Part shown: piece after piece, positions 10,476 to 19,566 of the stretch | Layout of the letters: every line of letters starts with the position of its first letter | Numbering within the stretch: position 1 is the first letter of the stretch | Assembly: GCF_005503445.1 (NCBI RefSeq) | Contig: NZ_SCOH01000012.1 | Coordinates: forward strand, 62,001-126,000 | From: Chitinivorax sp. B | Lineage (GTDB): Bacteria; Pseudomonadota; Gammaproteobacteria; Burkholderiales; SCOH01 | Direction of reading: 5' to 3' | DNA length: 64,000 bases | Translations under genes and position numbers: made by a program | Notes under the pieces: generated by a model | Databases searched by the model: none | What the model saw: only the letters and a program-made list of their open reading frames with translations | What the model was told of the DNA's origin: nothing

Positions 10476-12277
10476 TTCAACTGATAACTCAAGCTGACAA
10501 AACCACCACGACCAGATTGATTGTAGCCCCGAGCAAGTTCATAACGCTTATCTGCAACATTATTCACACGGGCACCCAACACCACCCCTCGGGCCAACGG
10601 CACATCCACACCAAGATTAAGCAATCCGTAGCCTGCAAGGCGTTGAGTGTTCGCAACATCATCGTACCGCTCACCACTAGCCAGCCACTCCACCTGCCAA
10701 CGCGCGCCCTCCATATCACTGGCAATGCGAATGCTGCCATGACGCTTGGCACGCCGTGGCAACAGCTTGCCCGTTTCTATATTCTTGGGCTGCTGCCAGT
10801 CAACATTACCAGCAAGTTCAAAACCTGCGATACGCGTCCCCAGCTCCATAGTTGAGCCACGCAGATTGGCGCGTTGAATGTTTCCAATATCAAAAGTGAA
10901 CGGATCGATCGCAATCATGTCAACCACCCGATTACGGTAAGTTGTCAAACCAAAACGATTGACACCCTTACGATAGGACAGGGCCAGCTCTGCATTACGT
11001 GAATTTTCTGGCTTCAAATTCGGGTTATTGAAACCCGGGTAGTACAAATCGTTAAAAGTTGGCGCCTTGAAAGCCTTTGCCCAAGCGGCCCTTGCTTGCC
11101 ACCCTTCCCCAAACTCATAACCGAGCGCTGCGCCACCAGTACTATGGCCACCAAACTGCGAGTTACGATCTCGACGCACGCTTGCCTGCCAGCTTAGTTT
11201 CCCCATCCGTTGCTGCAACATCGCCGCCAAACCTTTGACGGTGCGGGTGCTGACATCATAGCGCGTATTACTTGTCACCTCCTGGCACAAGTGATCAGCC
11301 ACCACACTGAACACCCCGCCAGTGATATCGATATCTTGCTGCCAAGTTAATTGGCGCTGCATAGTCTCGAACAGATCATTCTGGGCAATATAGAGATTCT
11401 CATAGCGATCCTTACTTTGACCAACTTGAACACGGCTCCGCCATCCAGCTGCCAATTGATTGGTTGATGTCAATTGAGCCGACGCCAGTTGTTGCCTTGC
11501 TCGATAGTCGCTATCTGCGGGATCGGGGTAACTGCCATCGTAATGAACCTCACCACGACTTGCATTGAGCGTTGCCGCAATATCATGACCTTCACGCCAT
11601 TCATGCGTTACACCAGCCGCCAGCCCAAGGTTGCGATATCCATCACGATCCGGGTTGAATGCACCAGATTCAATCCGATCGTTAGTTGCGCTGATGCCCT
11701 TTGTGTAGACATGACTGACATTCAAGTTGGCACGTGTCGCAGCACTGCCGCCCGCCAATCCTGCAGACAACTCACTAAGCCCTTCATTTCCCAGCAAAAT
11801 CCTTGCACTGGCAGTTGTCCCCTTACGGGTAAATAGCTGGATAACCCCACCGATCGCATCCGCCCCATACAAACTACTGGACGGTCCGCGCAATACCTCA
11901 ATACGCTCGATCTGATCCAGATTCAGCCGTTCCAGCGCTGCACCACCGCTAGTGGCAGATCCAACCCGCACGCCATCGATCAGCACAACCGTCTGATTAG
12001 AATTGGCACCGCGCAAAAATACGCCACTGATTGCCCCCAAACCGCCATTTTGACTAACTTCCACGCCGGGCAACTGCCGTAGCAGCTCTGGCACTGACGA
12101 TGCGCCACTGCGTTCTATTTGATCACGTGAAATCAATGAGATATCAGCCAGCGCTTTGGCAACGGGCTGTGGCAACCTAGCAGCGGTAACGACAATTGGT
12201 TCAGTGGATGACGTTACCGCGAATGAAGTAACAGAGAAGGTGACGGTAAACAGACCGGCAAGTTGGTGATGTTTCAT
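10472..12277 (-). CDS. btuB: TonB-dependent vitamin B12 receptor BtuB
   Basis: Outer membrane 22-strand barrel that imports cobalamin with TonB energy. The start at 12277 (ATG after GGGAGC) gives a signal peptide and 601 residues; a longer reading to 12337 has no good ribosome site. Next come a TonB-box-like stretch (EPIVVTAARLPQ, about 26-37), the plug domain (about 38-150, LPGVEV, VLIDGVRVGS, IEVLRGPSSSLYG), and barrel strands to a final aromatic-rich strand (GGFVSLSYQLK). The name rests on the combination of receptor size, BtuF partner and the cobalamin riboswitch immediately upstream. Confidence 0.9.
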   Translation of the reverse strand: MKHHQLAGLFTVTFSVTSFAVTSSTEPIVVTAARLPQPVAKALADISLISRDQIERSGASSVPELLRQLPGVEVSQNGGLGAISGVFLRGANSNQTVVLIDGVRVGSATSGGAALERLNLDQIERIEVLRGPSSSLYGADAIGGVIQLFTRKGTTASARILLGNEGLSELSAGLAGGSAATRANLNVSHVYTKGISATNDRIESGAFNPDRDGYRNLGLAAGVTHEWREGHDIAATLNASRGEVHYDGSYPDPADSDYRARQQLASAQLTSTNQLAAGWRSRVQVGQSKDRYENLYIAQNDLFETMQRQLTWQQDIDITGGVFSVVADHLCQEVTSNTRYDVSTRTVKGLAAMLQQRMGKLSWQASVRRDRNSQFGGHSTGGAALGYEFGEGWQARAAWAKAFKAPTFNDLYYPGFNNPNLKPENSRNAELALSYRKGVNRFGLTTYRNRVVDMIAIDPFTFDIGNIQRANLRGSTMELGTRIAGFELAGNVDWQQPKNIETGKLLPRRAKRHGSIRIASDMEGARWQVEWLASGERYDDVANTQRLAGYGLLNLGVDVPLARGVVLGARVNNVADKRYELARGYNQSGRGGFVSLSYQLK

Positions 12278-12419
12278 AACAGGCTCCCTGCAAGCTACAC
12301 TCAGGTAGCTTGCCACATGCTTGCCCCTCGCAAGCACAAATCAACAACCGGGAGGCAGCGCGAGAACGGGTCACGCCAAAGACAATCCAGACCAGTCGAC
12401 ACCCCGCGACCTCCCACCG

Positions 12420-12600
12420 TACGTTCAGGCCGGTCTCCTGGCTTGCAAGACTTCCACATCGCCTTCCCAGGGAGCTGGTGGCATGATTGACGTGGCGCAC
12501 TTGCTTACAGTTGCGGGGGCAGCTTGGGCATAGCAACGATAAAACCGCAGCGCACCCAATTCCCAGTTTCACCTGCCGATGACACGGCAGACACCTGAAG
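12420..12600 (-). ncRNA. Cobalamin (AdoCbl) riboswitch upstream of btuB
   Basis: On the minus strand the leader has the conserved B12-riboswitch blocks in order: GGTGAAACTGGGAA (near 12560-12575), GCTGCCCCCGCAACTGTAAG (12504-12523), ATGCCACCAG-type block with GGGAAGG (near 12465-12485), and the B12 box GCCAGGAGACCGGCCTG (12426-12442). It ends about 140 bases before the btuB start, leaving room for an expression platform. Known behaviour of the family is repression when cobalamin is plentiful. A possible -10 (TATACT, at 12609-12614 on the complement) lies just upstream of the 5' end. Confidence 0.95.
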
Positions 12601-12649
12601 CGGTGCGCAGTATACAAGGTTTCAAATTTGACCGGGCAATAAAAAACCC

Positions 12650-12672
12650 GACCTATAAAGGCCGGGTTTTTC
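12650..12672 (-). terminator. Rho-independent terminator of rpsT (works on both strands)
   Basis: AAAAACCCG and CGGGTTTTT form a perfect 9-bp arm pair flanking ACCTATAAAGGC, with A/T runs on both sides. It lies 20 bases after the rpsT stop on the minus strand and just upstream of the btuB riboswitch, so it separates the two transcripts. Confidence 0.85.
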
Positions 12673-12692
12673 ATGAATTCCGCTTGAAGCGA

Positions 12693-12956
12693 TTAGGCCA
12701 TAGCCTTGATCGCTGCAGACAGGCGGCTCTTATGACGCGCTGCCTTGTTCTTGTGGAAAATCTTCTTGTCAGCAATACGGTCGATCACACCAACCGATTC
12801 CTGAAACACTTGCTGAGCAGCGTTTTTATCGCCAGCTTCGATTGCTTTGAGAACTTTCTTGATCGCGGTACGGAAAGCAGAACGCTGGCTGGCATTGCGC
12901 GCGCGGGCAAGGTCAGCCTGGCGAGCACGTTTACGGGCTTGTGCGCTGTTTGCCAT
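12693..12956 (-). CDS. rpsT: 30S ribosomal protein S20
   Basis: Small basic protein binding 16S rRNA. At 87 residues it has the standard length and the family start [14 protein letters not shown], with the typical [18 protein letters not shown] helix and the C-terminal [17 protein letters not shown]. It is a single-gene unit: its own promoter upstream (13001-13029) and a terminator downstream. S20 in many bacteria represses its own translation, but nothing here shows that directly. It is divergent from murJ, the frequent rpsT/murJ arrangement. Confidence 0.98.
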   Translation of the reverse strand: MANSAQARKRARQADLARARNASQRSAFRTAIKKVLKAIEAGDKNAAQQVFQESVGVIDRIADKKIFHKNKAARHKSRLSAAIKAMA

Positions 12957-13000
12957 GCTTAGTCAACTCCTAGTGAATTAGGCATTTGTAAAAACGCGCA

Positions 13001-13029
13001 ATCATACGTGTTCTTACCCGGCAATGCAA
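13001..13029 (-). promoter_or_regulatory. Sigma-70 promoter of rpsT
   Basis: On the minus strand TTGCAT (13024-13029) and TATGAT (13001-13006) are 17 bases apart, matching consensus at 4/6 and 5/6. The expected start near 12994 gives a leader of about 38 nt before rpsT. Confidence 0.7.
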
Positions 13030-13043
13030 GAATCGCGTATGAT
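13014..13043 (+). promoter_or_regulatory. Possible sigma-70 promoter of murJ, overlapping the rpsT promoter
   Basis: TTACCC (13014-13019) and TATGAT (13038-13043) are 18 bases apart on the plus strand, ahead of murJ at 13076. The -35 is weak. It physically overlaps the divergent rpsT promoter, so the two polymerases would compete. Confidence 0.4.
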
Positions 13044-13075
13044 ACGCCGCGCCTGAGAGTTCACAGCTTAAACTT

Positions 13076-14617
13076 ATGAATCTATTGAAAGCGCTGACTA
13101 CCGTCAGCGGCATGACCTTGGTTTCGCGCATCCTGGGTTTCCTGCGCGAGGCGATCATTTCCCATACGTTCGGCGCCAGTGCCGCGACGGACGCTTTTTT
13201 TACGGCGTTCAAGCTCCCCAACCTGTTGCGGCGAATCTTTGCAGAAGGTGCGTTCTCTCAAGCATTTGTCCCTGTCTTGGCCGAATATAAATCCCAACGT
13301 GACGAATCTGAAACCCGACTTTTGGTTGCCCGGGTTACTGGCACCTTGGCATTCGCACTCTTTATTGTCACCGCCATCGGTATGCTGGCTGCACCTGCTG
13401 TAATCTACATGACCGCACCTGGCTTCTCCAAAAATGCCGACAAGTTTGCGTTGGCTTGTGACATGCTGCGGGTCACCTTTCCTTATATTCTGTTGATTTC
13501 CCTGTCATCGTTGGCTGGTAGCATACTCAATACTTATAACAAGTTCTCGATCCCTGCATTTACGCCAACCTTGCTCAACATTTCGTTGATCCTGTTTTCT
13601 GTATGGCTGGCTCCATACTTCGATCCCCCCGCTATGGCATTAGCCTGGGGTGTATTGGTTGGCGGCGTTGCCCAGCTGTTTTTCCAATTACCTTATTTGC
13701 GACAAATTGGGATGCTGCCTCGTCCTCGACTTGGGTTAAAAGACGAAGCTGTGATGCGCATCCTGAAGAAAATGGGGCCGGCCGTTCTGGGGGTATCGGT
13801 TGCGCAAGTCAGTCTGATCATCAATACCATGCTGGCATCACTACTACCAGATGGCAGCATCTCCTGGATGAACTATGCAGACCGTTTGATGGAATTCCCA
13901 ACAGGTGTGCTGGGGGTGGCCCTGGGGACAATTCTGCTACCTAGCTTGTCAAAACATCATGCCTCAAACAATACCGAGGAATATAGCAGGTTGCTGGACT
14001 GGGGATTGCGACTATGTCTGCTATTGTCGGTACCCGCCATGTGCGCACTGGCCGTGCTTTCCGAACCGCTGATTGGCACCTTGTTTGTACATGGCAAATT
14101 TTCTGCCTATGACATGCAGATGACTCAGCGTGCATTGATCGCCTATTCAGTCGGCTTATTGGGTCTTATCAGCATCAAGATTCTGGCCCCCGGCTTTTAT
14201 GCTCGAGGTGACACCAAGACTCCTGTACGCATCGGCATGGTGACCTTGGGTCTAACACAAGTGATGAATGTGATCTTCATGTTCATCATCCCATTGCAAC
14301 ACGCCGGGTTGGCCCTATCGATCGGGATTGCCTCTTGCTTCAACGCTGGCATGCTCTACCTGCGCTCGCGCCAACAAGGTTTTTACATGCCACGACCGGG
14401 CTGGCGCAAATTTCTGGCAAAGGTTTGCGCCGCATCACTAGTCATGGCCGGGCTGTGCTACTGGACTGCCCAGCAACTTGGAGGCTGGACACAGGCTGCA
14501 GCACTGACCCGCGCTTGGCAGTTGACTGCGGTAGTTGCACTGGGTGCTGCCAGCTATTTTGTAATGCTACTGGCGATGGGCGTCAGGCCGCGGCAATTTG
14601 CACGCAAGGAACAGTAA
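13076..14617 (+). CDS. murJ: Lipid II flippase MurJ (MviN)
   Basis: Polytopic inner membrane protein of the MOP superfamily that flips lipid II for peptidoglycan synthesis. The 513-residue product begins [25 protein letters not shown], of which SRILGFLRE is a strong MurJ signature, and continues with [22 protein letters not shown] and about 14 hydrophobic segments. PTLLNISLI and [10 protein letters not shown] are further family markers. Divergent from rpsT, a common pairing. A bidirectional terminator follows 55 bases after the stop. Confidence 0.96.
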   Translation: MNLLKALTTVSGMTLVSRILGFLREAIISHTFGASAATDAFFTAFKLPNLLRRIFAEGAFSQAFVPVLAEYKSQRDESETRLLVARVTGTLAFALFIVTAIGMLAAPAVIYMTAPGFSKNADKFALACDMLRVTFPYILLISLSSLAGSILNTYNKFSIPAFTPTLLNISLILFSVWLAPYFDPPAMALAWGVLVGGVAQLFFQLPYLRQIGMLPRPRLGLKDEAVMRILKKMGPAVLGVSVAQVSLIINTMLASLLPDGSISWMNYADRLMEFPTGVLGVALGTILLPSLSKHHASNNTEEYSRLLDWGLRLCLLLSVPAMCALAVLSEPLIGTLFVHGKFSAYDMQMTQRALIAYSVGLLGLISIKILAPGFYARGDTKTPVRIGMVTLGLTQVMNVIFMFIIPLQHAGLALSIGIASCFNAGMLYLRSRQQGFYMPRPGWRKFLAKVCAASLVMAGLCYWTAQQLGGWTQAAALTRAWQLTAVVALGAASYFVMLLAMGVRPRQFARKEQ

Positions 14618-14671
14618 GCGAAAAGCCCAAGGCTATTGTAAAGAACAACTGGGTTCACACTTGCCGAAACG

Positions 14672-14702
14672 AAAGGCCATGCCTCCGAGGCATGGCCTTT
14701 TC
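14672..14702 (+). terminator. Terminator between murJ and the TldE-like gene
   Basis: AAGGCCATGCC and GGCATGGCCTT are perfectly paired around a TCCGA loop and followed by a T-rich stretch. It lies between the converging murJ and TldD-pair genes; an A-rich 5' flank may let it work for both. Confidence 0.8.
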
Positions 14703-14722
14703 CATTTTGCAGCCAGATTCGC

Positions 14723-16045
14723 TTACAACACCAGCGTCATTTCCGACAATAACGCACCAGGCAATAACATGCTATTGCTTTGGCGGCTATCATAAGTCTG
14801 CGTTTCCACCAACAAATCCCGTTCACGAGTCAAGGCAGCGAGATTGCTACCCAGCATCCGGAACAAGCTATCGTCGAACCGCATGACATTCAATGGCGCA
14901 ACAATTTCACCATTTTCCACCCAGAAAGTGGCAAAGCGGGTCATCCCTGTTACTCGACAATTGATACGATCCGAGAAATTGAGATACCACAGATTGCTGA
15001 TATAAAGCCCCGTACCCAATTCTGCCAAGGCACGGTCTTGCGGCAAGTCGCCAGCAGCCATTTGCAAAGACTCGAAGCCCTCACTGCCATCTGCCCCATT
15101 GGTGACAACACCATACTCCTTGGCAGTTCTGGGCGAGATCAAGCTACCAGCAAAACGCCCTTCCCTGATCAGATCAACATGAGCTGGCTTGATGAATCCT
15201 TCCGCCTGAAAAGCAGGGGCCAGTCCTTCTACAGTATGCTCCCGCAGATTAACCATCGGATTCAACGATAATTCATCATCAGCCAGTTTGATCAATGAGC
15301 TACGTTTGGTACGCAAGCTTTTTTCCGAAAAGCCATCCCAATTCATCATGCCCATCAACTCGCCCATTGCATCTGGTGTCAGATAGGCACGATATTGTCC
15401 TGGTGCGATGGTGCGGGCTGGTTTCTGAAGTAGCAGCAACTGCGCCGCAGCATGATCAAATTTATGATGGAACTGCTCGCGTTGCCATTCAGTTGCGGCA
15501 TATCCTGCTTTGACCGCCTTATCACCACCTGCATATAGGCTCCAGTCCAGGCTAAAACTGGCGGTTTCATGCCAATTGCGCTGCCCCCAGCTGTTGGCAA
15601 AACCAGAGAACATTGGACCACTGGCCAGAAAACCGACAAAGTCATACCCATTGGCCGCAGCGACCACATCCTCTACCATGGCCTCACTGGCAGGCAGTCG
15701 GGATGATTCATATCGGTCTCCAGCTTGTGGGATGGTGTTCAAGAGCAGATGCGGATCGTCAGCCACGTCCACCAACAGATCTCGCAAGTGTGCCAACGCA
15801 CCGCCTACGCGATTCTGATCAGCTTCGACCATGCCAGTCAGCGCCAGCGAGATGGCCACATGCTTCTGGCCACGAATCAGTCGCAAGCTCAAATACAGTT
15901 GTTGTACTTCGCCAGCCTGACGTACCTTGCCATGATTGAAACGGACAAAGTCAGACCGTTCACCCGATAACCAGGCGGTGTAGTCTTCCCCGCCATGGAG
16001 GCGAGACTGGATGAAATCGGCCAGGTCGTAAAAATAACTTTTCAT
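14723..16045 (-). CDS. TldE/PmbA-like metalloprotease subunit
   Basis: Member of the TldD/PmbA (U62) family, whose heterodimers degrade or mature peptides. The start at 16045 gives 440 residues and an ATGA overlap with the upstream TldD-like gene; a longer reading to 16084 lies inside that gene. No HExxxH metal site is present, as expected for the TldE-type partner. Family-like segments are YRAYLTPDAMGELMGMM, the SLIKLADDELSLNPMVN region and GMTRFATFWVENGEIVAPLNVMRF near the C-terminus. Sequence differs from classical pmbA, so this is probably a paralogous pair. Targets are unknown. Confidence 0.82.
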   Translation of the reverse strand: MKSYFYDLADFIQSRLHGGEDYTAWLSGERSDFVRFNHGKVRQAGEVQQLYLSLRLIRGQKHVAISLALTGMVEADQNRVGGALAHLRDLLVDVADDPHLLLNTIPQAGDRYESSRLPASEAMVEDVVAAANGYDFVGFLASGPMFSGFANSWGQRNWHETASFSLDWSLYAGGDKAVKAGYAATEWQREQFHHKFDHAAAQLLLLQKPARTIAPGQYRAYLTPDAMGELMGMMNWDGFSEKSLRTKRSSLIKLADDELSLNPMVNLREHTVEGLAPAFQAEGFIKPAHVDLIREGRFAGSLISPRTAKEYGVVTNGADGSEGFESLQMAAGDLPQDRALAELGTGLYISNLWYLNFSDRINCRVTGMTRFATFWVENGEIVAPLNVMRFDDSLFRMLGSNLAALTRERDLLVETQTYDSRQSNSMLLPGALLSEMTLVL

Positions 16046-17481
16046 TCTTCCCCCCCAAACACATCCACACCACCAAATAGGCAAGCTGGCGACGCATGTC
16101 CGACGCGAATCACCTGGCTGGGTTCTCCCTTGCCACAGAATGGCGTACCCATCACATCAAACGTGCTATGGTCACCGACTGCTTTCAGCGATCGCCAGAA
16201 TGTGGCCGAAATACCACGATAGTTGGGATTCTTGACTACATGCTGAATCTGACCATTCTTGATCAACCATCCCTTTTCGCAACCAAACTGGAATTTGTTG
16301 CGTGAGTCATCGATTGACCAGCTGACATTGGTATCCATCATTACACCGTACTCTATGCCACCGATCATCTCATCCAGGGTCTTGTCCCCCAGCTCGACAT
16401 TCAGATTGGCCATGCGGTCGATCGGCGGGCGATTCCACGAGCAGGCGCGAGAATTGGCAACGCCATCAGTCCCTGCACGGGCCTGGCTGATGGTGCCACC
16501 CAACGGACGCTTCAGCAGGCCATTTTCGATCAATAAGGTTTTCTGGACAGCAGTACCATCGTCGTCCCAGCCATAGGCCGCAAATTCATTCTGCAACGTC
16601 GGATCGTAGCTGACGTTCAACAATGCCGAGCCGTACTGATAATGGCCAAACATGTCGAGCGTGACGAAACTGGTGCCTGCATAGTTGCGCTCATCCCCCA
16701 GAATCCGGTCCAGTTCCAGCGGGTGGCCGATGGATTCATGAATTTGCAGCATCATCTGTTCCGGCTTCAGCAGAAGATCCATATTGCCACTTGGGCAATT
16801 GGGTGCCGCGAGCAATTCCAGTGCTTCTTCTGCCACACGGCGCCCCGAGCCGAACAAACCAGACTGATGGATGATCTCCATCCCGCCCTGGCGGCAATAA
16901 CCGTTATATTGCCCCCCCAAACTACGCGACTGACTGTCGCCATCGCCAAAAGCCGTCACCACCAGACCAGGCACCACGAAGTCAAACTGCTGCTCAACCT
17001 CAGCACCATCATGTGTCAGGTAAAGCTGGTGGCTTTGCTTGAATTCAATGAATGCATGCCAATCGACAATCTTGTCGTTGACTTTGCAAGCCTGCGATTC
17101 AGCCATTAGCAGATCAAGTAGTTCACGACGTGAAGCACGAGGCACCACAGGTGTCGGGCTTTGATAGCGGCCTACCGGACGGGGCAAGGCCACGCTGCTG
17201 TAGTCAAATACCGAGTGCTGGCGACTCGCATCCGCCCAGGCCTTGGCTCGCTCCAGCGCTTTGGACAATCCTGTGGCCGACACATCAGAAGTAGCGGCAT
17301 AACCATACCCACCACGATGAATAACGGTGATCATCACCCCACCATCCAGCGTCATACTGGCAGGTTGCTCTACGTCTTGCCGCACCGAATAGGTTTCACT
17401 GCGCTCCTCCACCCACCGCAGCGAACAGAATTCCACGCCAGGGTTAAGCTGGCGGAAGCGTTGTCTGACTTCCTCAATCAT
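16042..17481 (-). CDS. TldD-like zinc metalloprotease
   Basis: The 479-residue product carries the U62 metal-binding motif HESIGHPLELDR at about residues 237-248 and a downstream Asn/Ser-rich region containing CSWNRPPIDRMANLNVE, both typical of the catalytic TldD subunit. It overlaps the TldE-like gene by four bases, so the two make a heterodimer-encoding operon. The N-terminus does not look like canonical TldD, suggesting a second, accessory pair. In characterised cases TldD/E processes microcin B17 or degrades unfolded peptides; no peptide precursor gene is visible close by. Confidence 0.87.
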   Translation of the reverse strand: MIEEVRQRFRQLNPGVEFCSLRWVEERSETYSVRQDVEQPASMTLDGGVMITVIHRGGYGYAATSDVSATGLSKALERAKAWADASRQHSVFDYSSVALPRPVGRYQSPTPVVPRASRRELLDLLMAESQACKVNDKIVDWHAFIEFKQSHQLYLTHDGAEVEQQFDFVVPGLVVTAFGDGDSQSRSLGGQYNGYCRQGGMEIIHQSGLFGSGRRVAEEALELLAAPNCPSGNMDLLLKPEQMMLQIHESIGHPLELDRILGDERNYAGTSFVTLDMFGHYQYGSALLNVSYDPTLQNEFAAYGWDDDGTAVQKTLLIENGLLKRPLGGTISQARAGTDGVANSRACSWNRPPIDRMANLNVELGDKTLDEMIGGIEYGVMMDTNVSWSIDDSRNKFQFGCEKGWLIKNGQIQHVVKNPNYRGISATFWRSLKAVGDHSTFDVMGTPFCGKGEPSQVIRVGHASPACLFGGVDVFGGEE

Positions 17482-17540
17482 GCTGCTTTCTCCTGAGATG
17501 CCACGGTACGTAACGGATACAGCCTACCGTCACGGCCGGG

Positions 17541-18827
17541 CTATTTGAGTTCAAACGCACTCGGATAGGTGCGTTGGTAATAGTCCTTCACCTCATCATG
17601 AGACAGGCTCAGGAAGTGCTTGAATCCGGGTAACACCATGTAGCCGGTAATCATGATGCCCATAATGGTGCCATAGGCAATATACAGCTGATCGACCTGT
17701 AACCTCAGCAATGCAATACCAGCCAAAGTCGCACCAATGGCACTACCTGATTCGTAAATGGCCATGTTCACTGCCATCAATCGACCGCGGAAGTTCTCCG
17801 GCACAGCCAACATCCGATGCGTCTGGCCATTCAGTACAAAGCAGGATAAGGAAATACCCACCAAAGCAAAACAGATCGACAGCAACACCGGTTGCTGCAA
17901 TACCCCGGCCAGGATGATGCCGACCGACTCGCCGGCGATCGACAACAGATTGACGTGGAAACGCCCAAAGCGTGCATTCAACCGACGCGCAACGACCAAG
18001 GGACCCAGCATCATGCCGATCGACAGCCCCATTTCCACCACACCCAGCCATCCACCCGACAGGCCGTGATGCTTGATCAGCAAGGGCACCAACATACCGG
18101 TCGCCGGCGCAAAAAAGATGATGTACAGGAAGGACAAGGAGGTCCAGTAACGCTCCAGCGGAATGCGCCAGCGGACCACGATACCTTGTTGAAAATCATG
18201 CCACCATTGCTTGAGCGAGGGCCGGCCCGCTGCCTTGCGCAACATGGGCGGAATATAGAAGGTGACACCTGCTGCCACCAGCCCGGCCAGTACAGCTAGC
18301 CACAACGCGGCAGCCTCACCGGCCACCGCCAGCGCCATCCCACCCAAGGCAGGACCGATGGTACGGCCAAATGCTTGCGCAGACTTTTGCATGGCAAATG
18401 CCTGGTGCAGGTGGCCAGGTGGCACGACATCGGCCGCAACCGACATCGACGCCGGAATGATCATTGCCAGACATGCCGCCCCCAGCAATTCCAGGCCGAT
18501 GATCAGCCGAATATCATAGAAGTGCAGTTGTGCAGCCACCGCCAGTAGAGTGACACCCAAGGTTTTTACCAACAGCGCCCATGCAATCACTTGACGCTTG
18601 TCCAAGCGATCGGCAAATGGTGACAATAACGGGGTCAATACCAGTATGACGATGGAGATACAGGCACCGTACAGGGCCAAATCCTTTGCTCCACCGTGAC
18701 TAGCGATCCACCATGACAGGCCGACCTTTCCCGCCATCAGGCAGATCAGGGTCAGCAAATCAGACAACATGAACAAAGAGAACGAGTGCCCAGTTTCGCG
18801 CAGCGATTGACGCAAGGATTCAAGCAT
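17541..18827 (-). CDS. MFS transporter
   Basis: About twelve hydrophobic helices over 428 residues with the MFS loop motif between helices 2 and 3 (SPFADRLDKRQVIAW, i.e. D-R-x-x-R/K type). Overall it resembles the EntS/MFS_3 drug and siderophore exporter group. The start at 18827 (MLESLRQSL) is chosen over an upstream ATG at 18878, whose extra residues are not helical; no clear ribosome site precedes either. A strong nested palindrome lies 59-122 bases upstream of this start. Substrate cannot be told from sequence. Confidence 0.8.
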   Translation of the reverse strand: MLESLRQSLRETGHSFSLFMLSDLLTLICLMAGKVGLSWWIASHGGAKDLALYGACISIVILVLTPLLSPFADRLDKRQVIAWALLVKTLGVTLLAVAAQLHFYDIRLIIGLELLGAACLAMIIPASMSVAADVVPPGHLHQAFAMQKSAQAFGRTIGPALGGMALAVAGEAAALWLAVLAGLVAAGVTFYIPPMLRKAAGRPSLKQWWHDFQQGIVVRWRIPLERYWTSLSFLYIIFFAPATGMLVPLLIKHHGLSGGWLGVVEMGLSIGMMLGPLVVARRLNARFGRFHVNLLSIAGESVGIILAGVLQQPVLLSICFALVGISLSCFVLNGQTHRMLAVPENFRGRLMAVNMAIYESGSAIGATLAGIALLRLQVDQLYIAYGTIMGIMITGYMVLPGFKHFLSLSHDEVKDYYQRTYPSAFELK

Positions 18828-18885
18828 GGAGGCAGTGCCAGCGTTGCAAATGCAAAAAATACGGCGAACAGAACGCATCCCATTC

Positions 18886-18949
18886 CCAAACCCCAGCTGA
18901 CATCATCTGTTTACACAGATGGCCAGTCAGTTCATCAACTGGGGTTTGG
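18886..18949. repeat. Nested inverted-repeat structure upstream of the MFS gene
   Basis: Outer arms CCAAACCCCAG (18886-18896) and CTGGGGTTTGG (18939-18949) are perfect 11-bp complements. Inside are CTGAC/GTCAG arms and a perfect CATCTGT/ACAGATG hairpin (18904-18910 and 18915-18921) with a TTAC loop. The three coaxial stems fit one folded RNA or a small palindromic element. Nothing identifies it further; it does not show attC box motifs. Confidence 0.65.
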
Positions 18950-19080
18950 AAACGGCCACATCCCATCCGCCGCCAACATTTTAGGGGACAACTGATACTA
19001 GCGCAGGTATGACCGCACTTGATAGGCACAGTTCCCGTGCATTGCGCCCAACACATGCACTCGTACCCATCAGATCTGTT

Positions 19081-19509
19081 TTATCGCTCGCGTGAACCGG
19101 TATGATCAGGTATGGTCCGTAACATGGCGGATGGCCACCAGCTTACCGGTTGGCTGGGCAACCGCATGGGCAACGACAACTGCAAGGCCATTTCACCATC
19201 GCGCATTGCAAACAGTTCAAAAAAACCAGCCTCGGCCAAGTCGCACATCACTTCGCGCAGACTACCCAGCGCCACTGCACGATCGGCTGGTTCAGCCTCA
19301 ACATCGTAGGCAAGGCGGCTCAACGCCACCCAGTCGCGGACTGCCGACAAACAAGCCTCACGCTCGCCCGTCGACCAAGCAGCCAGTCCCAGCCCGGATA
19401 CAGCTTCTGCTGACGAGCAATGCGACAGGCCGTCGGCTGTTTGCATCGAGTGAACCAACCTGCATGGCGACTGCTGAAGATTTGATCCATCACATTGCAT
19501 GGGAGACAT
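19081..19509 (-). CDS. Hypothetical protein
   Basis: An open frame of about 142 codons with no recognised domain. The product is mostly helical with an acidic middle (AYDVEAEPADRAVALGSLREVM) and a C-terminal FELFAMRDGEMALQLSLPM segment that looks like true protein. Two ATGs (19509 and 19500) and one at 19545 could start it; none has a clear ribosome site. It is divergent from the AraC-type gene and may share its control region. The complementary strand is also open over much of it, so coding status is only moderately supported. Confidence 0.45.
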   Translation of the reverse strand: MSPMQCDGSNLQQSPCRLVHSMQTADGLSHCSSAEAVSGLGLAAWSTGEREACLSAVRDWVALSRLAYDVEAEPADRAVALGSLREVMCDLAEAGFFELFAMRDGEMALQLSLPMRLPSQPVSWWPSAMLRTIPDHTGSRER

Positions 19510-19566
19510 CCGTATAAGATTGGTTTGCAGCATACCCAAATTCACATACGGCTTGCTATCGATATA

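Noticed and set aside
18886-18949. Nested palindrome considered as an integron attC site
   Set aside because: No GTTRRRY/RYYYAAC core boxes and it is 45 kb from intI; attC identity is not supported.
19092-19517. Plus-strand open frame opposite the 19081-19509 gene
   Set aside because: Rich in Pro, Arg, Thr and Gln in the manner of an antisense shadow; the minus-strand frame looks more like protein.
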